From the NCBI GenBank assembly GCA_000708835.1, contig DF236964.1, forward strand, positions 124,001 through 188,000: a stretch of DNA of 64,000 nt, given 5' to 3'. Source of the stretch: Klebsormidium nitens (lineage: Eukaryota > Streptophyta > Klebsormidiophyceae > Klebsormidiales > Klebsormidiaceae). The notes beneath the pieces are model-generated. The model was not told where the DNA came from. It made no database searches and worked only from the letters and a program-made list of their open reading frames with translations. Shown here one piece after another: positions 24,731-37,030 of the stretch (its first letter is position 1; each line of letters opens with the position of its first letter). The translations under genes were made by a program, and so were the position numbers.

Positions 24731-26738
24731 TGCAGCCAATCAGCAAAACATCTGCTAAACAAATGGTTCCTTCGATACAAAAGTACTGTAGTAACGGTAG
24801 ATATCTGGAAAGACGCCACCACGTTTCCACCCTTTTATTACTCGTTCTGGGCGTGAAGTTGCAATGTCAGCTTGTCCTTTTCTGCGGAGTGCAAGCTGCA
24901 CGTTTCTCTTCAGACTTCAGATCTCTGAAGCTTCAGTGGTATGAGTGTGGAAGCAAAAACTAAAGCTTGAAAGCCGAGGCATCATGGGGCACGATCATCT
25001 TCAAATCGGAGGGCTCTTATTGCCCAAGACCCGAAACGTGGTATATCGAACGGCCTAGAAAAGGTTTCAGGGGGTCGCGACGTGCCTTCCCTGACGGGTA
25101 AGACTGGCCTGCTTAAATCCATATTAATCACGTTGCATGCAATCCTTCTCACTCTCGAGCAGAGCTGCGTACAAAGTTCTGCGCTAGAGTGAAGTCTGAA
25201 GGCGGGGGAGGCGCCTTGACGGGGAAGGTTGCCTCTCTGAAGAGGAGAGTGGAGGGTTTCTCATGCAGGGACTTGGGCAGAGCGTGGATTAAGGTTGTCA
25301 CCTCTCACTAAGAGTCCGAGTCTTACCTATACTGCAGTGGAAAAGGAGGGGATGCCAAGGAGTCCGAGTAGTGGAAAGCTGTCGTTCTCAGTCACCTAGG
25401 TGGTTCTTGCAGCAAGCTGCAATACTTGCGCGTGATTTGGGTTGCTGCACACCTGACTGCAGGTAAGCACACTTGGCGTTCAGCTCTCTTGCAAGTTGCT
25501 CGAGTTTTTATCCTGTTCTGTGATTGGCAGACTTTGGAGCATTGATTTTGAAGCAAGCTACACAATACTGACAAAGCAAGGTTGTGTGTGCTTGTCTCAG
25601 AGTAGGTGTATTGACTGACAATCCTAAGCTGCCCTTCAGCCTTGCCCTTTCGGCTGCTATCTCATAGGAAGATGTGTTTGTATGCACAGGCAACCGTGTT
25701 GGTCTGTACAATGTCAAGGTAGAAGTAGACTAAAGTTATAGTTTGATAGTGTATACTTGCATTTTGCAAAGGCAGCTTGTTATTTTGTACACTCTATGGT
25801 GTGCCGGGATCCAGTGCTTTCTCTGGATGGAGGATTGCTGGATGAGAGTAGCGTAGCTAGATTGGGAAGTTTTGCCAATGAAGTTCAACAAGGAAGAGCA
25901 AGCTCCCTGTCAAGCTGTTGCCGTGCCCTTGTGTCATCCTCGTTACTAGGGTTGCCTTCAGAGGTTTTGTTCAAAGGCTGGCGGTGTCTGAGCGGAGGTT
26001 TGGATCGAGTGTCTAGTTCAAATTTGCACCTCCAGAAGAGCAGTCCTTGGGCCCTAAAGCTTCCTGGAAAAGAAAACATGCGTATCTGTGAAAAATTATG
26101 TCGGCGTGCTAGTCTTATCACAGTGCTTCCTGTGAGATTCCGTTGACTCGAAAGTGCAGATACTTGGTCATTTGCATCATACCTGTCTTTATAAATCTAT
26201 CTACTGATCACTCAACAGCTTTTCTGGCGATGATTTGCTGCACAACTGCTTACTTCTGCTTTGAGGTTGCACCCATTCTCACTGGCATGTAAAGGTTTGC
26301 AGGCGCACATTTTGCCTCTTTACGTGGGTCGATGAACTGGCTCCGTAGCTAGTGGGATGAAGCTTGTCATCGATAGCACAGTCTCTGTGGCCATCACCGT
26401 CGCTACCTGACTGCTCTGCCTGCCTCCTATGCTCGTCAAGGCCTTCCCTGCAGGAATATGTTCTGATTAGGAATGCCTGCACACGCAATAATGTTTCTTG
26501 CGAACCTGGTCATAACTGCTCTAATCGTCAACCATCATCATCCATCGCTCCCTGCATGACAAGCATCTCCTCATTGACCACCGTGGTCCTTCCGCACACC
26601 ACAAAATCAGCCGGCAAGACACCCATCCTGTGAGATGCTCGACTCTACCTCCTTCTGACCATTGTCTTTCTCCGCAGACCAGCAACTCGGTTCCAAACAC
26701 CCATTCCGTGAGATGCTTGGCTCCTCCGTTCCTTAGCC
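24731..26738. promoter_or_regulatory. Divergent intergenic region between ELP1 and the NOT4-like gene
   Basis: About 2.0 kb that must contain both promoters and 5' UTRs. No core element could be assigned. Close to the NOT4-like start there is a diverged tandem duplication of about 80 bases (about 26572-26646 and 26653-26735), each copy ending in a CACCCAT-C-CC/TGTGAGATGC motif. Confidence 0.5.
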
Positions 26739-29700
26739 ATGCGGCACCAACACCATAGCAAAGGCAGGCGAGCCTCTCGCGCTGCGGTCGCACCCGTGAG
26801 CGCAAGCGAGTGGGGGGACCCCACCGGAAGCTCTGCGGCGGTGATTGGTGCGGAGGACGGGGATGAAGAGATTTTGTGTCCCCTGTGCATCGAGCCCCTG
26901 GACGAGACGGAGGTGCGATTTAAGCCGTGCCCGTGCGGGTGAGTGTTTGCATCCGTACTAGACCTTTGTTCTTGGTTCCGAGGTAAGAGCAGGTTTGTTG
27001 CATTAGGGTGCTGAGTGTTGGGGCGCGATGGTGCTCCTGGATGCGAGGACGCATGGGGTTGTGCACAGCGAGGTTATTTCAGATTGAAAATTGAGAAGGG
27101 TTTCTTTTCAAAAGAGCATCTGGTGCTCCGTGGATGAATTCTCCAAGCAAGAACTTCATTCGCGGAGCAAGCATCGGTGCACTTCAAGCCTGGAGAGTGC
27201 TGTGGAGATTGACTTGTTATTCTGCCGTCCCTTGCTTTAAGTACGTCTTACGAAGTTCCGGTGGTCAGCAACATCTAGTCACTTGGTACCCTTCAAGTTT
27301 TGTCATCGTTCCATCCATCTTGGCAGTAATCCTGCTGGACTCGTTCGTTGAGAGCATCTTTTCAGGACCATTGGATTCTCTAGCAGTTGTGCTTTCCATT
27401 CCACGACTTCTTTCTATGGCCGACAGTGGAGCCACATCAGGGAAGAAACAATCTGCAGGCCGGTTCACGCAAAATCCACCCAGCTTGTTACACCAATTCA
27501 ATCCTTCATCAAGCTGCCTGCTCACACCTTTCCACCTGCTGTCTGGACCATAGAGGCCGAGACTCAACTAGAATGTTTCCGGCCTTTTCCTGATGACTTC
27601 TGGATTGGTGCAAGGCCTATTTGAGTCTGTTGTTGATTCCTCTTTGATTGCTAATGATGCTCGTTCTTCCTGCTACAGGTATCAAGTCTGCCTCTTCTGC
27701 TACGAGCGGATCAAGCTCGAGCTGAATGGTCTGTGCCCCAGCTGTCGAACCGCCTATGGATCCCCCCAGGAAGCGAGCCCCCGGCAATCATCTCCGTCCT
27801 CCTCTGGCTCTTCTAACACTGCGGCAAGCACCTCTGACCGTTCGCATACTCTAAGCGGGGGGGCAGTTCCCGTGCAAGGTTCCGACTCTCTTGAACCATC
27901 GCAGCTGCCTGAGCCGGCACCTGCGCTGCCAAGAACCCCATCATTGCAAGAACTCCCGGACGCGTCCCCAGCGCCTCAGAGAGCTCTGGAAAATGCGAGT
28001 TCAGAAGAGCCGGGTTTGTTGGAGATAGCAAACAGAGGTCAGGCTGCCGCACCTGGGGGGATCCCTTCGGAAGCCTCGGGAGAGCAGGCGAGCAGCAGTA
28101 ATTCTTCCAGAGCCTACCATGCAGAAGCACCCGGTAGCAGCAATGGGAACCACCGAATGGGTGGCCCCCAGAAAGCAGTGCCTCAAAAAACATCCCAGGT
28201 CGTTTGGGGTCAGACGCCGCTCCAGGGTGGCCCAAGCACCAGCGGAAGCGGCCCCCCGAACTGGGCGAGGCCTGGGCAGGCGCCGTCGGACGTCCACAGG
28301 GTGCGGCAGAATGCGTCCGAGGCGGCAGTGCAGTCATCGGTGGGCTTTTCTTGGGGCCCACCCGTGGTGACGTCGCAGCTGACGTCAGCGGACGCCCGAC
28401 GGCGGCAGCCTCCCGATTCTCATGTGGTGGAAAATGCCAAGGCCGTCAAGGAGGTGGTTAGGAACACGGCTAGTGACGGGGGGGGAAACGTATGGGGAAG
28501 CGGGTCTATTACTGCAGCGTCGGTGTTGAAAGGGGGGTCTGTTTCGCGGTCGGAGACACCCCCCCAACCCGTTCTGGTCGCATCGTCCTTTCCAAGCCTG
28601 TCGGCGGGGGTTCCGAAGCCCCAAAACCCTGCTCGGAAGCCAGGAAAGCGGCCGAGGACGCCTGCGGGAAAGGTGAATCGAAACGGGGGGTTGGGCCCTC
28701 CCAGTGCAAGCGCCAGTCCAAGTGTGACCCCCCAAAACAGTCGGCCAGGGACTCCCCTGGTAGAGAACGGGTCAGAGGAGAGGACTTTGGAGAGGGATGT
28801 CTCTGGTTCCGGGGGGTTGGAGTTTCCGAGTGGGACTGCAAAGACGGCTGCAGGGGTGGGAATAGGTGTTGGTGTGAATGCGCACTTTGGGACGCACATG
28901 CCTGTGCCTGCAGCTGCATTCGCGGGTGTGAGTACTGGCTTGAATGGTTCTCCTGCTTTGGACACAGTCCTGGGAGCAAACGCGGGCGGTAGAAAGGAGG
29001 ACGGCGCGGCCGCTCTGAACCTTCTCACGAGCAAGCACGGTCGGAGCCTGAGCGAAGACGTACTTCGGGGATTCGAGGGCTTGCGATCAGAGGGGGGGTC
29101 CGCAAACGGTCTCCACCGCCCCACGTCGAGTGGGGGGGTGCAGGCGTCTACATCGCGGCTCTTTTCGGGGGGGTACGGTTTACACAGGAGCCTAAGCAGC
29201 CGGGCGAGCAGTGTTGCGAGCGAGGATTCGGGGGGTTCTGGCTCGCCTGCCAGAGGGGGGGGTTTCGGAAAGAGTGTGTATGGGGCGGCGCTGGGTGGGG
29301 GGACGGTTTCAGGGGGGAATGGGTGGTCGGTTGGAGCGGCCTCGTCAAGGCAGTACAGCGAGGGGTGGACTCCCGAAGCACTGGCAAAGGTGCGCACAAG
29401 ATCTGCTCATTAACGTCTGCAACTTTGTCTTTTCATTGGGGGATCGATACGTCCGGTTTACAAGAAACTTGATCGGGGACAGGATTCTCGTTGGCCCCAT
29501 TCACAGCTCGGTAGCTTATGAAGATACCCTATTTGGCCATCTTATCATTGCAGTCCGGTTGATTGAGTGTTGAATCATACACTTTCATATACCAGGCGTT
29601 TCCGAAGTTGCTGTTTCCCCGGGGTTCTTCTCGACGGAATTACCTCAAACCTATACTGTCCTGGTCCCTGAATATTGGAGTTTTCTTTCTCCAGGCTCGC

Positions 29701-32238
29701 GCGATCATCGCCGCGGCCCGGCTGGCCCAAGTCGGCCCCCCCTCCGCTCCGCCCCCCATCCACGCATGGCCCGCACACCCTGAACTCCAGTCAACCGGCG
29801 CCCCTCTTTCAGTGTCACAACCGGCCCCCCCGTCATCCGACCCCCTCTTTTCCGCCAAGTCAGACGACAGCCTCTTGCGCCAGCTTGCCGAAGTCGGGGG
29901 ACCCCTCGCGAGGCAGCTGAGTGGGCTCGCCGTCTCTGACGTCAGCGAAAACGTCGGCAGCGGCGGTCTGTTCGCAATGGGGGGCCCGAGGCAGGGCGGT
30001 TTTGTGGGGGGGGACGGAGGAGGGGAGAAGGCGCGGGTGCCGCGCTCGCAGGGGGGGTCGCTCAGTCGGTCGAGCAGCCGGCAGAACAGCCTGGAGCGGG
30101 TCGTCGAGTGAGTCTTTTGGTTTCAGTTCTGCATTGAGCGAGGTCTATGCTGATTTCGATCATCCATCCGGGTGCAAACCAATGAACACCCTAAAGAAAC
30201 GATTGCCGGGCTCTGCACCTGTACCCGTTTGAAACGCCAAGCCAACCCCACCCGTTCGCTGGCCCTTGCCTATTGCAACGTAGCCATAAGTCAACGTGAC
30301 TGCGATGCTATCGGCGACTCTGCAGTCATTCCAGAGTTATTATTTTCTCTATTGATCAATGGACCTGCGACTCAAATCAGTGTGACACTTCTTGCTGCGA
30401 TTCCAGAAATCAACACTGTTTTGCTTCTTACGAACAGTTGACGTGCACTGAACTGCCTTCGTGATGCCAGCAAAATGAGGGACGCAAGAGCTTTTCTCTT
30501 CATGTCCCAACAAGACGGCAGCAGGTCGGGGTAGCCTCCTGCGAGACAGGCTGCGCTACTTATCCTCGCAATCTTGGTTCAATTCATTGGTTGCCGTTTT
30601 ACTTCGTCTCGCTATGTAATTTATTCGATAAGCTACTGTCTTGTTGTATCCCCCAGGTATCTGCTGGAAAGTTGCCAGCAGGTACTGTCTACTCGAACCC
30701 ACGCGTTCGAAAGGTCGAGTGTATGAATCAGCTATCTACATCTGGCTTGACCAGCTGGTCTTCTTACTGATAGCCCACCCCCTCGCAGGTCGTCGGTCTT
30801 GCACCTGGTGCGCGAGTGCGAGTCTGGCGCGGAAACTTCTGGAGAGATCCTCCCCGACAACCCCTGGCAGGCGCCGCAGCTCTACCGTTCCGTCGGGGGC
30901 ACAGTGAAACCGTCAAACCCTACCGGGTTTGACACTGCACCCGGGTTAAGCACTAACGCATTTCAGGGGGGTTCGGTCTGGAACGATCCTTTTGGTTCCG
31001 GTGCAGCTTTTGGAACCCCCTCCGATCAGGGTCTAGGGTTAGGTGGGTTAAGGACCGCAGGGTTTAACGGAACCGGTTACTCGTCGTTCCTCGGGACGGG
31101 GGTGTCGGGATCCGCCCCTGCTGTTCCAGCGGCCATCCAAGAGGCCTTCAATCGGCCCATCCCGCCCGCTAACCCGGCCCCTAACCTGGCGGCAAACCCG
31201 TTCAAACCAGGGGAGATTCCGGCTCCCTTCAGCTTCGGGTCAACGAAACCCCCGACTGGTCTTGCCAATAACAGCAGCCCGATCAGCCCCCTAGGAAACC
31301 TCCCCCCCTACCCAGCGCCCTCGTTCTTCGGCGCCCCCAACCAACAACAGCCGTTCGGTTCCCCCCCGTTCGCAGCGTCTGCCCCTCCCCATGGAATGGC
31401 CACCAGCCCCTCTTCGTTCAAATCCGCACACTCGTTCTTCGACCAGGACTTTTCCTCCTCCCGCATACCGCACCCGGACGCGTCCATTCAGCAGCTCCCC
31501 CTCCCCGCCTCGCATTCCCCGCTTTTCTCTTCCGCGGGGGTAAACTCCGCCGAGATGCCCATCCTCCCCAGCCCGCCCCTCGTGTTCTCCCCCCCGGGGG
31601 GCAACGACCTCCAGTTCCTGGGCGGTAGCGGACCCCCCCACCAGTTTTCAACAAACCCCGCCCCCTCGTTGTCGCTCAACTTCGATGATCCGGGGCCCCG
31701 GGGGCCAACTCGCGCAAGCGCAAACCGCAGGTCCGGGTCGCGCTTCTTCAAAAACGTGAAGGACGACTCCGGGGGGGGCGGCGGCTCAGGGGGAATCCTC
31801 GGGAACGGCCCACCGTCGATCTTAGGGATGCCCGAGCAACCCCTGCCGGGATCCCCCTCGGCGCTTCGGAAGATGCGTGACGTCGGCGGGGGCGGTGCAA
31901 ACTCGTCGTCTCCTAAGTCCGGCTCTCCCCGCTCCCCTAGGACACCGAAAGGGACTGCGAGTCCCGTTGTGAACATAAGTGCGGCGCAGGCAGCTGCGGC
32001 TGCGGCACAGACTGGTCTGCAACTCGGAAGCAGCCATCTGGGCGCGGTTCATAGTGAGCACTCGGCGGCTAGGTCGCCCAAAGCGAAGTCCCATCGTGCG
32101 CAAGAGTATACTGCGGCACACAACGGGCAGGCAAGACGGAAGCCGATGGGGGAGGGCTCCAAGCAGGTGCCTACAGTGCATCAGTTGGAAAGAGGGGCCC
32201 CCAACGGGCTGGGAGGATCCGGAATCAGTCGGGCGTGA
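26739..32238 (+). CDS. NOT4-type RING finger protein lacking the RRM
   Basis: Four exons: 26739-26938, 27679-29389, 29695-30107, 30789-32238. They total about 1257 aa. Exon 1 and the start of exon 2 join to a C4C4 RING with Cys at residues 47, 50, 64, 66, 71, 74, 86 and 89; the sequence around PCPCGYQVCLFC closely matches the RING of CNOT4/Not4, the E3 ligase of the CCR4-NOT complex. The remaining 1150 or so residues are Ser/Gly/Pro-rich and look disordered. There is no RRM and no CCCH finger, both of which normally follow the RING in Not4. E3 activity and CCR4-NOT association are therefore inference from the RING alone. The start at 26739 is the first ATG in frame with the RING; an upstream exon cannot be excluded. 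The extreme G-runs and proline-rich low complexity in exons 2-4 are unlike the neighbouring genes. Confidence 0.8.
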
Positions 32239-33564
32239 TTTTACAGATTGCGACGTGGAAGACGACCAGTCGACTTCCCCGCCACATTCATAACAAGTAT
32301 TTGAACCTTGGATAGGCTACGTGTGAATAACTGGCAAGTAGTTGTACGTTCGCTTGGTCATTTTACTGGCATCCTGGAAAACGTTGGAACGCACTGTGGA
32401 TTCTCTTAGCATCGACCTGTAGCAGCGCTTGCAATCAACTCCCATGGACGGTTGCTGCCAAACAGCCCGTGAAATCTGCTGATGATGCTGATCAATGCGG
32501 GAATTTAATGGAACGGTTCCGTGAAGCTTGCTCTCGATTATGCGAAGTATATGCAGAAGTGCCACGATGGCACGTGGCGCAACAAACTTCAACTGGCTAG
32601 TGATTATCGATTATGGTGCGCATATTTGCCTACCAAGAGCCTGTGCATCAGTGACGCAAGCCGTACTGCGTTTGCGGCCCTCTGAGCCTTCATCTGCATG
32701 CATGTACATGTACTAATTGCAATTAAACGTACAGGTTCTACATGGCCTTGCAATTGATCGAATGCATGTGCAATTCCAAGTTTTGGGAAAAGCAGTGCGT
32801 TGGTATATGCGTCAGAGTCCAACTGCATGCCAAAACTCCGGCTGCTTGCTAGCAATTATTGTCACATGCATACCGGTAGCATGCCGCATACCGCATGCAT
32901 ACCGGTAGCACATATGACATGTGACACTTGCGCATGCACGCGCGGCATACTATAAATCAATCATATTAGGTTCTTCTAATGAGATCCAACGATTTTATAT
33001 TGAGGATGACTTTTATTGAATGGGTCACATGTGCATGAATTTTACGTGATGCATGAACTTTCATACCCTCAGGGCTGTCTGAAGAGTTCATAAATAGGTA
33101 TGACATGTTTCATGTATAAACATGATGTAGTGTAGCTTGTCACATATGCTATGCAAGCAGCCAGAATATGTTCGAATATACCTATACGGTCTCAGAAAGC
33201 CCAGGATAACAATTTATTAGACTACCATCATTGCTTCATGATAAAGCTTCATGATAAAACACAAATCACGTACAATGTCCAGAATATGAGATACCGTACG
33301 TTTTTGTGAAAGTGAGGTGCTACTGACTGCAAACCTTTAAGAGATTAAACATACACACAAGCATCCCTATCTACAAGGATGTCATTTCCCTCATATCTCC
33401 AGCTGCAAACTTGGCAAGTATTCGTTTGATCAGAAGCAACACGTTTCAACTCCGCATTAAACCTACCATCATCCAAAAGCTCGTTCAAAACACACACTGC
33501 TATCTATGTGGTCCGATCCTGAAAAGTGGTTACCTCTCAACAAGGTATCTCGAAAAGTAACTGT
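32239..33564. other. Convergent intergenic region
   Basis: Holds the 3' ends of the NOT4-like gene (+) and the LHC-like gene (-). The 17-base sequence CATGCATACCGGTAGCA occurs at 32865-32881 and again at 32894-32910, within a stretch rich in TGCA/CATG palindromes. The rest is AT-rich. No gene seen. Confidence 0.5.
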
Positions 33565-35733
33565 CTACTTGTCATCCAGATCAGACACAAACGGTTCTCT
33601 TCCCTTCTGCCCGTCCTTGCGGTCGACAATACCACCCCTGGAATAGGTCCAGTACGGGTCTTGGGTGTTGGCATCGAAGGTCTTGGCGGGATCCCGGGGA
33701 GCCCCAGCACCTTCGTTGATAGGCGCCTGCATATCCAGAATGGAAGACATGGTTAAACCACAGTTTGATTCTGACACTAGTAAAAAGAACACCTTAAAAA
33801 CAGAAAGGGGGGGGGGGGTGGACAACCAGCATTACACAGAAGAACATTAGTCCATTGAAGGTTAACACGGAAGAAAGCAGCGGCAATTCGACGGGGAAGT
33901 GGTGACAAACTCGAGCAATATTTGCAGTATTAGCAGAACAACCAGTCTCGAAGTTTTTGGAGATTTGCCGTCTTTGCAGGCACTTTCTTTCTGAACATAG
34001 ACAAACCAATTTACAACCAGCATCAGACAATGCTTGAGCAAAAACCTGATGCTAGGGACTAACCCATAATCGAGCTTGAGAAAGAACCTTGTGAAGAAGT
34101 GTCGCCTTTTTGACGTTTGACGCCCAAACAAGTCACTGCACTCCAAATCGCTCCCCTTTCACTTTCACAAAATCTGCTGAGCAAGACCTCAAACCTCTCA
34201 CCTTGTTCACATCAGGAGGGTTCTGGATGACAGTCCAGCCGCCAACCAAACCAGCCACGGTCAAAAACAGGAGGCCAGAGAGGAGGGGGCCCTTGATAGC
34301 GACGGTGTCAAGGCCAAGCTGGCCCAAAACTCCCTTGCCAGTGACAACCTCCATCACTAGAGCAGCCTGCAACAAAAAAGGAGAGCGATTAGAGGTAATT
34401 TGACACGTTCAGGCAACTTGTGAGGAACATGCAGATGCTTCAACGACGCAGTAAGCGGATTGCAAAGAATGGAATCCGTTAATTAAGCCAACAAGTGCAG
34501 GAATTTCGAAAGACAGGCTGCAAGGTCAGAGGAACTGGAAGGGTGAACCAAAATAAACCATGCCCAGAAAACACATAAAACTTGCCACAACATGCAGACG
34601 GGCCAGAACAAACCCTTTTTTTCGAGTGCGCCGCCAGCCCGGCGCGTAGTCTTTCATCAGTCTGTCACAATGAGGCCACAATATTAAAGATAAGAGGCAC
34701 ACAGGGCTAAACTTAAAGCAAACAACTTTGTCACATTGAGACTCCTTCCAATTCGGGTAAAGCTTGGGGCGAAAAAGAGACCCACATCCAAACAAGAGCT
34801 GGTAGGATGAGCAGATTACTTAGCACATGAAGGCAACAACTGAATGACTAAGAATCACACCGCATTTCTGCTTGAGACCAAATATGTCATTTCATGCATT
34901 GGTAAGATGTAAAATGGCGCCTCGACAGTACTCTAGCTGTGGAGCAGCAATGAACTTGCATTGGGCAGCAGCTCGAGAGACTTTACCATGACTTACTTTA
35001 CACAAAGCGTACATCTTCAAATCGCAGAAGCTTAGACAACTTTCGGCCCCACAAAAACACCGTCGCTGATCCCAAACAGAGCAGATCAAACACATGCAAG
35101 CTGGTATCATCATAACCAGCTTAGCTTCAACAAGATTGACTTACAATGCAACATATTGTTACAGAACTGCACACCGAAGGACACTCAAAATAAAAGGGAA
35201 GGCAAGCAGGGCTGACAGCAGAATCCAGCACCACAACCTAGAAAAGCAGGCTAGTCGAAACTGCTTAATGTGAAAAACAAAGACACATCATAAGAAGTGC
35301 ACACAAGGAAATCCAAAGGAAAGCAGAGCACAGGGTGACGAAACAGACTACTCACCGCGAAACCCATCATAGCCAGCCGGCCGACCTCCCTTTCCTGCTT
35401 CCTCCCAAACCCAAACCAAGTTCCAGGACCACCCAAACCATACCCGTCCGGATTCTGGGGAGGTTTTGGGAGTCCCTCTGGGGTGGTGCCAGCTGTTTTG
35501 TCCTCCTCTGCGGCGGCCCTTGCCCCTGCATGGCGCCTGCTGACAGGTGATGAAGTCGACGAGTACACGCGGAGTCTGGAAGCGTTACTGGAGAGGGAGT
35601 GTGCTGAGGAGAATGTTCTGAAAGCGGGTGTGACAGGTTCTGACGTGGAGGCGGGGTTGCCGCTGCGCGCAGCAGCGCTCTGCAGTGCATGGCTGGCATG
35701 CGCTTGGAAGCGCAGGGTCTGGACGGACGCCAT
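33565..35733 (-). CDS. Two-helix LHC-like (SEP/LIL-type) thylakoid protein
   Basis: Three exons, 35733-35356, 34366-34202 and 33726-33565, give 234 aa, all phase 0. Residues 1-70 or so are Ser/Ala/Arg-rich without acidic residues until position 32, like a chloroplast transit peptide. Residues 114-125 (EREVGRLAMMGF) match the chlorophyll-binding helix motif E-x3-GR-x-AM of the light-harvesting superfamily; this helix continues to VTGKGVLGQLG. A second hydrophobic helix spans about 152-173. The C-terminal 55 residues are polar. One LHC motif helix plus one further helix suggests a stress-enhanced/LIL-type or PsbS-related protein acting in photoprotection or pigment handling; the exact subfamily is not resolved. 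Transcribed divergently from the microprotein gene at 37031. Confidence 0.8.
33807..33818. repeat. Homopolymer G run
   Basis: Twelve consecutive G in intron 2 of the LHC-like gene. It is likely unstable in length and prone to sequencing error. Confidence 0.8.
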
Positions 35734-37030
35734 GGATGATCAGGCGGGGATCAACCTTGTTTTGCAGATCAAGCGATTGCAGATCAGCCTTCGCTGCTTG
35801 CAAATCAACGCTCTCAAAAAAGCTTACACCGTGCTGAAGAGTGGTGGCGAGGACGAGAAGTGAAGAGATGGCTACGAATATGACATGCACGTTGGAATGT
35901 CTTCAGAAGTGATCGGGTACAGAAGTGCTTCTTCTTGTGGACGCTGAAGGCCTGATCAAGAAAATGCTGATCGCCGATCGGTGCAGTCATGCAAGCCTTC
36001 TTCCCAAAGAGCAATGGGTGGAACTTGGAAAGAAACCAACCATTCGGAAGTTGCAGCGCTGCCTTGCTCGTCCTTTCCGCCTCAGTCCATGAAGACCGTC
36101 AACTGTGGCACACAGTATCGACGTCTGTCAAGCGGCCACGCCTCTCTTTTGGACGGTGTAGAAGTCTCCACGACAGCTTCTAGACCTTTACCGGACACAA
36201 TCGGTAAAGGAGATCCCATGCAAGATTGCCACAATCCATAATATTCCCTTTCTAGATGGTTTCATGGCGCTGAGCTTTTCCCCCTCCCATTCAGATGATC
36301 CCTCAAGCCTCACTACCTTGGCGGGCTGCGCATCTGCGAAGCACGGTAGCAGTTATCCGACCGCTGCCAGCATTCTCCAAGGTAAGCTTCAAACAGAGCG
36401 CTGGGTGTCAGTAGCTAACGAGCATCCCAGATCACGTACAGCAGACCTGAAATCCGAGTGGCCTGCATTTATCCTGCGCAAATTGTTTGTTCATGTCAAC
36501 CCGGGCCCGTTCTGGCTCCTACGTTGAACCACTTTTGCCACCACCACCAAACCCTGAAATCGACTTCTTTCTACGGATACAACAATTATCATTGATCGGT
36601 GACAAATTCTAGCATGCAAATTCTAGCATGTAAGAACTCAATTTTCAGCAGTCCACAGCTCGATGAGCTTCTGAAAGTTTGCGCGTAAAAACCTGCCTCT
36701 CTTTGGTGGCCCATCAAGGTGTGATGTTCTGGTGTTGAGGTGAATTCTCACTCCTAAGCTCAGCCTATTATGTTTATCTGCCTGTGCTACAAAGTCGCGG
36801 TCCTCAAGTCCAAGTTTTCCACAAGTCAAAGGTTTGACATTCCAAACGACAGCTGTCATCAATGTTCCAGACGTTCCAGAGACATTGCAATGCTGCCAAC
36901 TCCCCGGATATATCCATTGCATCTCCCGTTGACCTTTGCACAGAGCGCCCTTCTTGCGACCAATGCCTTGTACCAGTGACATCATCAGAGGTGACATCAT
37001 TCGCCAGCGACGTCGGATGATAGGTGGTCA
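35734..37030. promoter_or_regulatory. Divergent intergenic region, LHC-like and microprotein genes
   Basis: About 1.3 kb between two start codons facing away from each other. It must contain both promoters. No specific element or further gene was recognised. Confidence 0.45.

Noticed and set aside
28420-29397. 325-codon minus-strand frame opposite NOT4-like exon 2
   Set aside because: Shadow of a G-rich low-complexity coding exon; Pro/Ser-rich without motifs, and the plus-strand frame is tied to the RING by splicing.
30657-30681. Possible 25-nt microexon (CAG before, GTACTG after) in NOT4-like intron 3
   Set aside because: Its inclusion would shift the 482-codon last exon out of frame.
35483-35863. 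126-codon plus-strand frame over the LHC-like exon 1
   Set aside because: Antisense shadow of a transit-peptide-coding exon with clear splice continuity on the minus strand.
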